A stretch of DNA of 64,000 bases from Streptomyces geranii (GCF_002954775.1 NZ_PJME01000008.1:1-64000); one strand, 5' to 3'. Positions 39,913 through 47,894 are shown, counted from the stretch's first letter. Notes: generated by a model not told the origin, from the letters alone. Numbers and translations are program-made.

Positions 39913-40428
39913 GTGACGGAAGGCACCACCACCTCCGCCGCAGCCGAGGGTGTCGACACCCTGTCCCGCCTGGAGCAGGAGGGCGAGATCGCGGCGGACT
40001 ACCTCGAAGGTCTGCTGGACATCGCCGACCTCGACGGCGACATCGACATGGATGTCGAGGCCGACCGCGCCGCTGTGTCGATCATCAGCGACGCGGGCAG
40101 CCGCGACCTGCAGAAGCTGGTCGGCCGGGACGGCGAGGTGCTGGAGGCCCTCCAGGAGCTCACTCGTCTTGCCGTGCACCGGGAGACCGGGGACCGCAGT
40201 CGGCTGATGCTCGACATCGCGGGCTACCGCGCCAAGAAGCGTGAGGAGCTCTCGGAGCTGGGCGCCAAGGCGGCGGCCGAGGTCAAGAGCTCCGGCGAGC
40301 CGGTCAAGATGAACCCGATGACCCCGTTCGAGCGCAAGGTCGTGCACGACGCGGTGAAGGCCGCGGGCCTGCGCAGCGAGTCCGAGGGCGAGGAGCCCCA
40401 GCGCTTCGTCGTCGTCCTTCCCGCCTGA
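39913..40428 (+). CDS. jag: Jag/KhpB-type RNA-binding protein
   Basis: A protein of 171 residues. After an acidic N-terminus comes a KH domain (about 50-115) with LQKLVGRDGEVLEALQEL, and an R3H domain (about 120-170) with NPMTPFERKVVHDAVK and the terminal RFVVVLPA. The Jag_N domain of firmicute homologues is absent, as usual in actinobacteria. It probably binds RNA; KhpB proteins affect envelope growth. GTG 39913 follows AAGGAG. It is downstream of yidC in the same run and followed by a terminator. Confidence 0.92.
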   Translation: MTEGTTTSAAAEGVDTLSRLEQEGEIAADYLEGLLDIADLDGDIDMDVEADRAAVSIISDAGSRDLQKLVGRDGEVLEALQELTRLAVHRETGDRSRLMLDIAGYRAKKREELSELGAKAAAEVKSSGEPVKMNPMTPFERKVVHDAVKAAGLRSESEGEEPQRFVVVLPA

Positions 40429-40446
40429 CCGGTACGTACGTCCCTC

Positions 40447-40475
40447 CGGCCCCGTCTGTCACCCAGACGGGGCCG
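40447..40475 (+). terminator. Terminator after jag
   Basis: CGGCCCCGTCTG and CAGACGGGGCCG form a perfect 12-bp stem with a 5-base loop followed by AACTTTG, 18 bases past the jag stop. Confidence 0.82.
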
Positions 40476-40550
40476 AACTTTGTCAGCCTGTAGTTCAGTC
40501 CTGGTGATCAGCGCCCAGTGCGCTCGTGCGGTACGGAAGGACGGTCCCCC

Positions 40551-41267
40551 GTGACGGAGGCAGCGGAACTCCCCCCGGCGCCCGAGGTGGCGCGCGAGGT
40601 GTTCGGTGATCGCTTCGCGGACGCGGTCCGGTACGCGGAGCTGCTCGCCGAGGCGGGTGTGCAGCGCGGTCTGATCGGACCGCGTGAGGTGCCCCGGCTG
40701 TGGGAGCGGCATCTGCTGAACTGCGCCGTGCTCTCGGAGGTCGTCCCCGAGAACGTGACGGTGTGCGATGTCGGCTCGGGTGCCGGCCTGCCGGGCATTC
40801 CGCTGGCGCTGGTCCGGGAGGACCTGAAGATCACGCTGCTGGAGCCCCTGCTGCGCCGGACCAACTTCCTCGCCGAGGTCGTCGAGCTGCTGGGCCTGGA
40901 CCATGTGACGGTGGTGCGTGGGCGGGCCGAGGAGGTCATGGGGTCGCTCCAGCCGGTCCATGTGGTGACGGCCCGTGCGGTGGCTCCGCTGGACCGGTTG
41001 GCCACCTGGGGCATTCCGCTGCTGCGTCCGTACGGGGAGATGCTCGCGCTCAAGGGGGACACCGCCGAGGAGGAGCTGAAGGCCTCGGCCACCGCCCTGA
41101 GCAAGCTGGGGGCGGTGGAGACGTCCATCCTGCATGTGGGTGAGGGCGTGGTGGACCCGCTGTCGACCGTCGTGCGGGTCGAGGTCGGGGAGAGCCCCGG
41201 TGGTGTGCGGTTCGCGGCGAAACGGGCGAAGGCCGCCCGGACGGGTCGGACGCGGCGCCGGCGCTGA
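40551..41267 (+). CDS. rsmG: 16S rRNA (guanine-N7) methyltransferase RsmG
   Basis: A protein of 238 residues. The SAM-binding loop is VCDVGSGAGLPGIPLAL and the acidic end LEPLLRRTNFLAEV, followed by RGRAEEVMG and VTARAVAPLDRL, the RsmG pattern. It methylates G527-equivalent of 16S rRNA; loss gives low-level streptomycin resistance in Streptomyces. GTG 40551 follows GGAAGGA and begins the family N-terminus; an upstream ATG at 40518 is less likely. It lies between jag and parA in the usual origin order. Confidence 0.95.
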   Translation: MTEAAELPPAPEVAREVFGDRFADAVRYAELLAEAGVQRGLIGPREVPRLWERHLLNCAVLSEVVPENVTVCDVGSGAGLPGIPLALVREDLKITLLEPLLRRTNFLAEVVELLGLDHVTVVRGRAEEVMGSLQPVHVVTARAVAPLDRLATWGIPLLRPYGEMLALKGDTAEEELKASATALSKLGAVETSILHVGEGVVDPLSTVVRVEVGESPGGVRFAAKRAKAARTGRTRRRR

Positions 41268-41410
41268 ACCGTCGCCCGGTCATTACTGCGGCGGGAGTTT
41301 TTCGTCACGTTCGTTGATCCGCCCTGACGACGAGCCTTACTCCACACAAGCTGTCAAACCTACACATCTCGGAGTGTCGCGTCATCGCGGCCCTCGCGGC
41401 TAGGCATCTT

Positions 41411-41424
41411 GTTTCACGTGAAAC
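41411..41424. promoter_or_regulatory. parS site upstream of parA
   Basis: A perfect GTTTCACGTGAAAC, 172 bp upstream of the chosen parA start. Confidence 0.95.
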
Positions 41425-41519
41425 GTCGCTCACTGCTGCACGGCATCATCAGCCGCGGTCGGGCCGCGGCTGCACCCCGCGACCGAAAGTCTCTCCGTTC
41501 ACTCGGAGAGGTAACGGAG

Positions 41520-41528
41520 TTGTCCACA
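41520..41528 (+). promoter_or_regulatory. DnaA box upstream of parA
   Basis: TTGTCCACA, the exact Streptomyces consensus, about 6.3 kb from the core of oriC and 55 bp before the chosen parA start. Confidence 0.6.
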
Positions 41529-41582
41529 GAGGTGGATTTCTCCACAGAACACCAGGCCTCACTGGTTCATGACCCCGATGGC

Positions 41583-42656
41583 ATGGCAGGCTCTGTTCAT
41601 TGCGAGCCTGAAGTCGAGGAGAGTGAATCCTTGCGGTCCAACGCCAACATCGCGGGACCGATGACCGATCCGGTCCCCGGTCCCCGTACCGAGTCGATCG
41701 GGGAGGATGTTTCACGTGAAACACCGCCCCCGATGGACGACACTCCCATCGGTCGTGCTGCCCAATTGGCGGTGGAGGCTCTGGGGCGGGCCGGCGAAGG
41801 CCTGCCACGGCCGGAGCAGACCCGCGTCATGGTGGTCGCCAACCAGAAGGGCGGGGTGGGAAAGACGACGACAACCGTCAACCTCGCCGCCTCGCTGGCC
41901 CTGCACGGGGCTCGCGTTCTGGTCGTGGACCTCGACCCTCAGGGCAACGCTTCCACGGCACTGGGGATCGACCATCACGCCGATGTTCCTTCCATCTATG
42001 ACGTGTTGATCGACAGCAGGCCACTCTCGGAAGTCGTTCAGCCGGTCCCCGATGTCGAGGGCCTCTTCTGTGCACCCGCCACCATCGATCTCGCCGGTGC
42101 GGAGATCGAGCTGGTGTCGCTGGTGGCACGAGAGAGCAGGCTTGAGCGGGCGATCCAGGCGTACGAGCAGCCTCTGGACTACATCCTCATCGACTGCCCG
42201 CCCTCGCTCGGTCTGCTGACGGTCAACGCACTGGTCGCCGGTGCCGAGGTTCTCATCCCGATCCAGTGCGAGTACTACGCACTGGAGGGCTTGGGCCAGC
42301 TGCTGCGCAACGTCGATCTGGTACGGGCTCACCTCAACCCCGACCTTCATGTGACGACGATCCTGCTCACCATGTACGACGGCCGGACGCGCCTCGCGTC
42401 ACAGGTCGCCGACGAGGTGCGCAACCACTTCGGCGACGAGGTGCTGCGGACGAGCATTCCGCGCTCGGTCCGTATCTCCGAGGCACCGAGCTACGGACAG
42501 ACGGTGCTGACCTACGACCCAGGATCGAGCGGTGCCCTGTCCTACCTTGAGGCAGCCCGGGAAATCGCGTTGAAGGGTGTCGGCGTCAGCTATGACGCGC
42601 CGCACGCCCACATCGGCGCACAGAGCGAACAGAGCCTCGTGGAGGGGATCCAGTGA
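41583..42656 (+). CDS. parA: Chromosome partitioning ATPase ParA (Soj family)
   Basis: A protein of 357 residues from ATG 41583. The deviant Walker A is VVANQKGGVGKTTTTVNL, with VVDLDPQGNAST (A' box) and IDCPPSLGLLTVNAL (B box). The first about 75 residues are an extra polar leader, and a parS inside it is translated as VSRET. The start is uncertain: ATG 41661 and TTG 41631 (the latter after GAGGAG) are in frame, and the frame is open back to 41409. ParA binds nucleoid DNA as an ATP dimer and moves or anchors ParB complexes; in Streptomyces it forms filaments in aerial hyphae. The stop overlaps parB (GTGA). Confidence 0.93.
   Translation: MAGSVHCEPEVEESESLRSNANIAGPMTDPVPGPRTESIGEDVSRETPPPMDDTPIGRAAQLAVEALGRAGEGLPRPEQTRVMVVANQKGGVGKTTTTVNLAASLALHGARVLVVDLDPQGNASTALGIDHHADVPSIYDVLIDSRPLSEVVQPVPDVEGLFCAPATIDLAGAEIELVSLVARESRLERAIQAYEQPLDYILIDCPPSLGLLTVNALVAGAEVLIPIQCEYYALEGLGQLLRNVDLVRAHLNPDLHVTTILLTMYDGRTRLASQVADEVRNHFGDEVLRTSIPRSVRISEAPSYGQTVLTYDPGSSGALSYLEAAREIALKGVGVSYDAPHAHIGAQSEQSLVEGIQ
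41709..41722. promoter_or_regulatory. parS site inside parA
   Basis: A perfect GTTTCACGTGAAAC within the parA coding sequence, read as Val-Ser-Arg-Glu-Thr together with flanking bases. Confidence 0.95.
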
Positions 42657-43753
42657 GTGAGCGACGGAGGGGGTTGGGCCGTGGTCTCGGCGCACTGATC
42701 CCTGCTGCACCGACCGGAGACAGGCCGGCGCCACCGGCGATGGGGGGTGGTGCCTCCACCTCACCGGCGGCGGTACCTGTACTCACCGCCGAGCGTGGAG
42801 TGGCCGCGGCGAAGGTGGCCACGCTGCCGCCTGTTTCACGTGAAACAGAGGCCTTCTCCTCGAACGAGTTCGGGGAGGCACCGGCGCCGCCCATCGGCGC
42901 TCACTTCGCCGAACTGCCCCTCGACTCCATCTCGCCGAACCCGCGTCAGCCGCGTGATGTGTTCGACGAGGACGCGCTGGCGGAGCTGGTCACCTCCATC
43001 AAGGAAGTGGGTCTCCTCCAACCCGTCGTCGTACGGCAGGTGGGTCCCGCTCGCTACGAGCTGATCATGGGCGAGCGTCGCTTTCGGGCCTGCCGTGAAG
43101 CCGGCCTTGAGGCGATCCCGGCGATCGTGCGGGCCACGGAGGACGAGAAGCTCCTCCTGGACGCGCTGCTGGAGAACCTCCACCGGGCTCAGCTGAACCC
43201 GCTGGAAGAGGCAGCCGCTTACGACCAGTTGCTCCAGGACTTCCACTGCACGCACGACCAGCTGGCGGACCGGATCGGCCGGTCCCGTCCACAGGTCTCC
43301 AACACCCTGCGTCTGCTGAAGCTCTCGCCGGCGGTCCAGCGCCGGGTCGCCGCCGGAGTTCTCTCCGCGGGGCATGCCCGGGCGCTGCTCTCCGTGGACG
43401 ACTCGGAGGAGCAGGACAAGCTGGCTCACCGGATCGTGGCCGAGGGCCTCTCGGTGCGGGCCGTCGAGGAGATCGTGACCCTGATGGGCTCGCGGCCGAA
43501 GGCGGCTGCGCGGAACAAGGGGCCGCGGGCCGGTGCTCTGGTGTCGCCGGCGCTGACCGATCTGGCGGGCCGCCTCTCGGACCGCTTCGAGACGCGGGTG
43601 AAGGTCGACCTGGGGCAGAAGAGGGGCAAGATCACCGTCGAGTTCGCCTCGATGGAGGACCTGGAGCGCATCCTCAGCACCCTTGCCCCGGGCGAGGGAC
43701 CGGTCCTGCAGAAGAGCCTTCTCGACGACGACTCCGAGGACACGGAGGAGTGA
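42653..43753 (+). CDS. parB: Chromosome partitioning protein ParB
   Basis: A protein of 366 residues. An N-terminal region starting [16 protein letters not shown] is the ParA-contact type. The CTPase/ParB-like domain shows ISPNPRQPRDVFDE, the GERRFRACREAG box and ENLHRAQLNPLEEA. The HTH lies around LADRIGRSRPQVSNTLRLLKL, followed by a C-terminal dimerisation domain. GTG 42653 overlaps the parA stop, with GGAGGGG upstream. ParB loads at parS as a CTP-dependent clamp and spreads. A parS lies inside the gene at 42833. Confidence 0.96.
   Translation: MSERRRGLGRGLGALIPAAPTGDRPAPPAMGGGASTSPAAVPVLTAERGVAAAKVATLPPVSRETEAFSSNEFGEAPAPPIGAHFAELPLDSISPNPRQPRDVFDEDALAELVTSIKEVGLLQPVVVRQVGPARYELIMGERRFRACREAGLEAIPAIVRATEDEKLLLDALLENLHRAQLNPLEEAAAYDQLLQDFHCTHDQLADRIGRSRPQVSNTLRLLKLSPAVQRRVAAGVLSAGHARALLSVDDSEEQDKLAHRIVAEGLSVRAVEEIVTLMGSRPKAAARNKGPRAGALVSPALTDLAGRLSDRFETRVKVDLGQKRGKITVEFASMEDLERILSTLAPGEGPVLQKSLLDDDSEDTEE
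42833..42846. promoter_or_regulatory. parS site inside parB
   Basis: A perfect GTTTCACGTGAAAC in the linker before the ParB-like domain, translated as PVSRETEAF. Confidence 0.95.
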
Positions 43754-43759
43754 AGCCTC

Positions 43760-43782
43760 GGGCGGGCGGTCTCCGCCCGCCC
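43760..43782 (+). terminator. First hairpin after parB
   Basis: GGGCGGGCGG and CCGCCCGCCC form a perfect 10-bp stem with a 3-base loop, 7 bases past the parB stop. Confidence 0.6.
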
Positions 43783-43791
43783 GGCGGTCCT

Positions 43792-43833
43792 GAGCGGGCC
43801 GTGTTCCGGTGTGTACCGGAACACGGCCCGCTC
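43792..43833 (+). terminator. Main terminator after parB
   Basis: A perfect 19-bp stem starting GAGCGGGCCGTGTTCCGGT with a GTGT loop, followed by TTTGCTTT. The strongest intrinsic terminator form in the window. Confidence 0.92.
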
Positions 43834-43932
43834 TTTGCTTTCAGTCGGTATCGAGGCAATCACTTGGTGGATACGATGCGTTCGGGTATGGCACATCCAC
43901 CTGGCAGCACCTCTGATGGGGAGGCGGGGGCC

Positions 43933-44190
43933 ATGCGAACGGTGAGCCGCACCGGACTGGTGAGCGCGGGTCTGGGACTGGGAGCCGTCGGCGGATTCGT
44001 CGGCAGTCTGCTCAGGGAACGGAGCGCTCTGACAGCCGCCCGCGACGCTGCGGGCGAAGGAAGCGAGGAACAGCCTTCATGGGGCGTCGGCTCGTACCGC
44101 TCACGCTGGACAATCTTCCGGACCTTCCCAAGCGCTGCCGGACGTGTGTCTTCTGGGAACTCGACCCCGTCAGCGGAGGAGCCGCGGTAA
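43933..44190 (+). CDS. Possible small protein overlapping the GNAT gene
   Basis: ATG 43933 after GAGGCGGGGG opens 85 codons: MRTVSRTGLVSAGLGLGAV, then GGFVGSLLRERSALTAARD, a hydrophobic stretch followed by a charged helix. The last about 37 codons overlap the GNAT gene start (44079) in another frame and are Arg/Ser-rich, as shadow frames are. The good ribosome site argues for translation; the overlap argues against the C-terminal part being selected. Function is unknown. A leader peptide for the acetyltransferase is possible. Confidence 0.4.
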   Translation: MRTVSRTGLVSAGLGLGAVGGFVGSLLRERSALTAARDAAGEGSEEQPSWGVGSYRSRWTIFRTFPSAAGRVSSGNSTPSAEEPR

Positions 44191-44696
44191 AGGCGGGCAC
44201 ACCCGCACTGGAGAAGGAAGCGTGGATCTCGGCGGTCCTGCTCGACTGGGGCTCCTGCGGCCGGGTCGTCTACGTCGACGACAACCCGGTGGGGTTCGTG
44301 CTCTACGCCCCGCCGGCCTACGTTCCCCGTGCCACGGCGTTTCCCACGAGCCCGGTCTCACCGGACGCGGTGCAGCTGATGACCGCGTTCATCATGCCGG
44401 GGTACCAGGGGCAGGGGCTGGGGAGGGTGATGGTCCAGACGGTCGCCAAGGACCTGCTGCGACGGGGCTTCCGGGCCATCGAGGCCTTCGGGGACGCCCG
44501 TTGGAAGGAGACGGCGTGCGTTCTGCCCGCCGACCATCTGCTCGCCGTGGGCTTCAAGACGGTGCGGCCCCATCCGGTGCACCCTCGCCTCCGGTTGGAG
44601 CTGCGGACGACGCTCTCCTGGAAGGAAGACGTGGAGCTGGCGATCGACCGGCTGCTGGGGGCAGTGCAGAAGGAGCCGGTGCTTCGGCCGCTCTAG
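44079..44696 (+). CDS. GNAT-family N-acetyltransferase
   Basis: A protein of 205 residues. The acetyl-CoA loop is MPGYQGQGLGRVMVQTVAKD, preceded by PVGFVLYAPP and AVQLMTAFI strands of the GNAT fold. The N-terminus RRLVPLTLDNLPDLPKRCR with RTCVFWELD contains two Cys residues, conserved as far as I recall in Streptomyces. Substrate is unknown. It is on the + strand, convergent with trxA, with a terminator between. It may be transcribed with the small ORF at 43933, but is separated from parB by a strong terminator. Confidence 0.87.
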   Translation: MGRRLVPLTLDNLPDLPKRCRTCVFWELDPVSGGAAVKAGTPALEKEAWISAVLLDWGSCGRVVYVDDNPVGFVLYAPPAYVPRATAFPTSPVSPDAVQLMTAFIMPGYQGQGLGRVMVQTVAKDLLRRGFRAIEAFGDARWKETACVLPADHLLAVGFKTVRPHPVHPRLRLELRTTLSWKEDVELAIDRLLGAVQKEPVLRPL

Positions 44697-44721
44697 GAAC
44701 TTGAACGTCGAGCGAAAGACG

Positions 44722-44751
44722 AGTGGGCCGGTCCTTTCGGACCGGCCCACT
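44722..44751. terminator. Bidirectional terminator between GNAT and trxA
   Basis: AGTGGGCCGGTCC and GGACCGGCCCACT form a perfect 13-bp stem with a TTTC loop between convergent genes. Confidence 0.88.
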
Positions 44752-44754
44752 GAT

Positions 44755-44768
44755 GTTTCACGTGAAAC
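44755..44768. promoter_or_regulatory. parS site between GNAT and trxA
   Basis: A perfect GTTTCACGTGAAAC within a 20-bp palindrome (44752-44771), abutting the terminator. Confidence 0.95.
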
Positions 44769-44784
44769 ATCGCTGCTGCGTCGA

Positions 44785-45117
44785 CTACTCGGCGATGAAG
44801 TCCTCAAGGTCGCGCACGATCGCGGCCTTCGGCTTGGCGCCGACGATGGTCTTGGCGACCTCGCCACCCTGGTAGACGTTCAGGGTCGGGATGGACATCA
44901 CGCCGTACTTGGCGGCCGTACCCGGGTTCTCGTCGATGTTGAGCTTGACGACCTCGATCTTGTCGCCGTACTCGGCGGCGATCGCCTCAAGGGACGGCGC
45001 GATCTGGCGGCACGGTCCGCACCAAGCGGCCCAGAAGTCCACCAGGACGGGCTTGTCGCTCTTCAGGACGTCCTCGTCGAAGGAGTCGTCGGTCACGTTC
45101 TTCAGGGTGCCGGCCAC
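44785..45117 (-). CDS. trxA: Thioredoxin
   Basis: A protein of 110 residues with the redox motif FWAAWCGPCRQIAPS and the cis-Pro in MSIPTLNVYQGGE. It reduces protein disulphides with electrons from TrxB. GTG 45117 follows AGGAG. It lies 41 bp downstream of trxB on the same strand, so a trxBA operon is likely under the sigma-R-type promoter at 46201. It is convergent to GNAT. Confidence 0.97.
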   Translation of the reverse strand: MAGTLKNVTDDSFDEDVLKSDKPVLVDFWAAWCGPCRQIAPSLEAIAAEYGDKIEVVKLNIDENPGTAAKYGVMSIPTLNVYQGGEVAKTIVGAKPKAAIVRDLEDFIAE

Positions 45118-45158
45118 AGGGGCTCCTTAACTCGATGCTGCGGTGGGGCGGACGGGGG

Positions 45159-46130
45159 TCAGACAGAGGTCTTCTCGGGCTCGGCCTGCTCTTCGCTGTC
45201 CGCGAGGGCGGCGAGGAAGCGCTCGGCGTCCAGAGCGGAGGCACAGCCGGTGCCGGAGGCGGTGATCGCCTGGCGGTAGGTGTGGTCGACGACGTCTCCG
45301 GCGCCGAAGACACCGCTCAGGTTGGTCCGGGTCGAGGGTGCGTCGACCTTCAGGTAGCCCTCTTCGTCGAGGTCCAGCTGACCCTTGAACAGCTCGGTGC
45401 GCGGGTCGTGGCCGATCGCGATGAACAGGCCGGTCACGGCCAGGTCGGACAGCTCGCCGGTCTTGAGGTTGCGCAGCTTCAGTCCGGAGAGCTTCGGGTC
45501 GCCCTGGATCTCGGCGACCTCGCTGTCCCAGACGAAGCGGATCTTCGGGTCGGCGAAGGCGCGCTCCTGCATCGCCTTGGAGGCGCGCAGGCTGTCCCGG
45601 CGGTGGACGATCGTCACCGACTTGGCGAAGCGGGAGAGGAAGGTCGCCTCCTCCATCGCGGTGTCTCCGCCGCCGATCACGGCGATGTCCTGGTCCTTGA
45701 AGAAGAACCCGTCACATGTCGCGCACCAGGAGACGCCACGGCCGGACAGCGCGTCCTCGTTCGGCAGACCGAGCTTGCGGTGCTGCGAGCCGGTCGCGAC
45801 GATGACGGCCTTCGCCCGGTGCACCGTGCCCGCAGTGTCCGTGACGGTCTTGATGTCACCCGTCAGGTCGACGGACACGATGTCGTCGGCCACCAGCTCG
45901 GCGCCGAAGCGCTCGGACTGGGCGCGCATGTTGTCCATCAGGTCGGGGCCCATGATGCCGTCCTGGAAGCCGGGGAAGTTCTCGACCTCGGTGGTGTTCA
46001 TGAGCGCACCGCCCGCGGTGACGGCGCCCTCGAAGACCAACGGCTTCAGCGACGCGCGTGCGGTATAGAGCGCCGCTGTGTAGCCGGCGGGCCCTGAGCC
46101 GATGATGATCACGTTACGGACGTCGCTCAC
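45159..46130 (-). CDS. trxB: Thioredoxin-disulfide reductase
   Basis: A protein of 323 residues. The FAD-binding [12 protein letters not shown] is followed by the redox-active [15 protein letters not shown]-binding [15 protein letters not shown], and the FAD motif [13 protein letters not shown] 46130 is preceded by GAGGAAA and begins the conserved [12 protein letters not shown]; the frame open to 46202 runs into the promoter. It transfers electrons from NADPH to thioredoxin. A perfect GGGAAT-N18-GTT promoter lies about 70 bp upstream. Confidence 0.97.
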   Translation of the reverse strand: MSDVRNVIIIGSGPAGYTAALYTARASLKPLVFEGAVTAGGALMNTTEVENFPGFQDGIMGPDLMDNMRAQSERFGAELVADDIVSVDLTGDIKTVTDTAGTVHRAKAVIVATGSQHRKLGLPNEDALSGRGVSWCATCDGFFFKDQDIAVIGGGDTAMEEATFLSRFAKSVTIVHRRDSLRASKAMQERAFADPKIRFVWDSEVAEIQGDPKLSGLKLRNLKTGELSDLAVTGLFIAIGHDPRTELFKGQLDLDEEGYLKVDAPSTRTNLSGVFGAGDVVDHTYRQAITASGTGCASALDAERFLAALADSEEQAEPEKTSV

Positions 46131-46200
46131 GGCGTGTTTCCTCGTTTCTGGACGGCTTCGTCGACCGGTGGGAGCCTCTCTCAGAACTCTCACCCCACCC

Positions 46201-46227
46201 AACGGATCCTACGGGGCCCGCATTCCC
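46201..46227 (-). promoter_or_regulatory. Sigma-R-type promoter of trxB-trxA
   Basis: On the minus strand GGGAAT (46227-46222) and GTT (46203-46201) are separated by exactly 18 bases, the consensus of the thiol-stress sigma factor SigR in Streptomyces. The expected start site leaves a leader of about 60-65 bases. Confidence 0.85.
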
Positions 46228-46310
46228 GCTGTGTCCGGGCACACAGGGGCACCACTCGGTACGGGTACGGCAGAGGGAAGAGAGAAGGAGGAGGGAGGGG
46301 AGACGTCCGC

Positions 46311-47162
46311 TCAGCGACGCGCGTAGGACTGCGTCAGCAGAACCTTGGCGGAGACCGACGGCTTCTTCTCACAGGCCGAGTCGACGACATAGGCGGTGAC
46401 GCGCGTGGTGTCGCCCGCTGCGGGCAGCACGACGAGGTATGCGTCCGTGCCGTCGTAGGTGCCTTCCTTGAGTCCGAGGACGGAGGCGCCTGTGCGGCCG
46501 ATGCCCTTCATGACGCAGTCCGGGACCGTCGGGACGTCGAAGATGAGGCCGTCGTGCTCGTTATCCCCCGGCGCGCTGGTATGGGACTCGATGCCCACGG
46601 ACGGCCCTCCGGTACGGGGGCTCTTCTTGACGTCGCGGCCCTTGAGAATCTCCGCGACCTGGGTCTCGACCTTCTGCCCGGAGAACGTGCTCGCGACCAC
46701 GGGCGCCTTGGAGTCGTCGCCCAGCGACGACACGAGCAGGGAGCCGAGTCCCAGGGCGGCGGCGGTGAAGACGGTGCCCAGGACGATCGTCCGGCGGCGA
46801 CCGCGTCGTGCCCGGTCCTTCCGCCCCGGCCCGGTGGCCGCGTGGGCGTGGCCCGTGGGACGGTCGGTCAGGCGGTCCGTGAGCCGGTCGACCGGAGCCG
46901 ATGTTTCACGTGAAACATCGGCCTCGGCGGCGAGTGCCGCATCGATGCGCTCGGCGACGTCGTCGGGCATGCGCTCTGCGCCCGGCATCGTGCCGAGGAG
47001 GCCGCGGATCTCCTCCAGCGAGGCGTACACATCGGCGCACAGGACGCACCCGTCCAGATGCCGTTGCATGTCTGCCGACTGGGACGGTGTGAGCAGGCCT
47101 TCGGTGAGGTCGGAGATCTCCGTGACGTCCGGGTGTCCAGCTGTGTCGGTCGTGGATGTCAC
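46311..47162 (-). CDS. rsmA: Anti-sigma factor for SigM (RsmA-like)
   Basis: A protein of 283 residues. The N-terminal anti-sigma domain (about 1-75) contains MQRHLDGCVLCADVYASLEEI, a His-x3-Cys-x2-Cys metal motif of zinc-binding type; the S. coelicolor homologue was reported to carry a 2Fe-2S cluster (recalled). A membrane helix lies at about 127-148, then an extracytoplasmic domain ending LLTQSYARR. A parS is translated as DVSRETSAP at about residue 85. The GTG start overlaps the sigM stop (GTGA), so the two are co-translated. It should sequester SigM. Confidence 0.88.
   Translation of the reverse strand: MTSTTDTAGHPDVTEISDLTEGLLTPSQSADMQRHLDGCVLCADVYASLEEIRGLLGTMPGAERMPDDVAERIDAALAAEADVSRETSAPVDRLTDRLTDRPTGHAHAATGPGRKDRARRGRRRTIVLGTVFTAAALGLGSLLVSSLGDDSKAPVVASTFSGQKVETQVAEILKGRDVKKSPRTGGPSVGIESHTSAPGDNEHDGLIFDVPTVPDCVMKGIGRTGASVLGLKEGTYDGTDAYLVVLPAAGDTTRVTAYVVDSACEKKPSVSAKVLLTQSYARR
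46903..46916. promoter_or_regulatory. parS site inside the anti-sigma gene
   Basis: A perfect GTTTCACGTGAAAC within a 26-bp palindrome (46897-46922), in coding sequence. Confidence 0.95.
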
Positions 47163-47869
47163 GCTCGCCCACCTCCGCCCTTCACAGCAGCTGAATCGCT
47201 TGGCCCTGCATCCGTCGGTCCCGCTGCGGGTGGGACGGATGTCCCCGACGCCCGGTTCCGTCCATCTTCCGATTCCTTGCCGCCACCGGCGTTTTCCGGC
47301 CTGAGGTGGGTGAGGAGCGGCAGCAGTCTGGCTCTGCCACGGGCGCAGCGGCTCTTCACCGTGCCGGTGGGTACGTCGAGGACGCGGGCGGCCTCCGCGA
47401 CGGGGTAGCCCTGCATGTCCACCAGGACGAGGGCCGCGCGCTGGTCGGGCGGGAGGGTGCCGAGCGCTTCGATGAGCTGGCGGTGCAGGTCGTTGCGCTC
47501 GGCCGGGGCCGACGCCGACTCGTGCGGTTCGAGCAGCTGCTCCAGCCGTTCGGTGTCGTCGACCGGTGAGGTCTTGCGGGAGGCGGCCTTGCGGGCGCGG
47601 TCCAGGCAGGCGTTCACCGTGATGCGGTGCAGCCAGGTCGTGACGGCCGACTGGCCGCGGAAGGTGTGGGCGGCCCGGTAGGCGGAGACGAGGGCGTCCT
47701 GGACGGCGTCAGCGGCCTCCTCGCGGTCGCCCAGCGTCCGCAGGGCCACCGCCCAGAGCCGGTCACGATGCCGACGCACGATCTCACCGAAGGCGTCGGG
47801 GTCACCGTCGACATGGCGGGCGAGGAGGTCCTGATCGCTCACTCCGTCGAACGCGGCGCCTTCCGCCAT
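47159..47869 (-). CDS. sigM: ECF RNA polymerase sigma factor SigM
   Basis: A protein of 236 residues. Region 2 shows LWAVALRTLGDREEAADAVQ then DALVSAYRA and TWLHRITVNACLDRAR; region 4 shows LPPDQRAALVLVDMQGYPVAEAARVLDVPTGTVKSRCARGR (as successive segments of the -35-binding HTH). The tail is Ser/Ala/Gly rich. It is 25 bp after the pseudokinase gene and coupled to the anti-sigma gene. The family SigM directs a small envelope- or sulphur-stress regulon. The ATG at 47869 has no other strong competitor. Confidence 0.93.
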   Translation of the reverse strand: MAEGAAFDGVSDQDLLARHVDGDPDAFGEIVRRHRDRLWAVALRTLGDREEAADAVQDALVSAYRAAHTFRGQSAVTTWLHRITVNACLDRARKAASRKTSPVDDTERLEQLLEPHESASAPAERNDLHRQLIEALGTLPPDQRAALVLVDMQGYPVAEAARVLDVPTGTVKSRCARGRARLLPLLTHLRPENAGGGKESEDGRNRASGTSVPPAAGPTDAGPSDSAAVKGGGGRA

Positions 47870-47894
47870 GGAACCCCTTCCCCTCGGTGGATCG

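Larger units (their letters stand above)
41268..41582. other. parA upstream region with parS and DnaA box
   Basis: 315 bp containing a parS at 41411 and a perfect DnaA box at 41520, plus TCTCCACAG at 41539. The parA frame is open throughout from 41409. The parAB promoters should lie here, but I could not assign them by eye. Confidence 0.65.
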
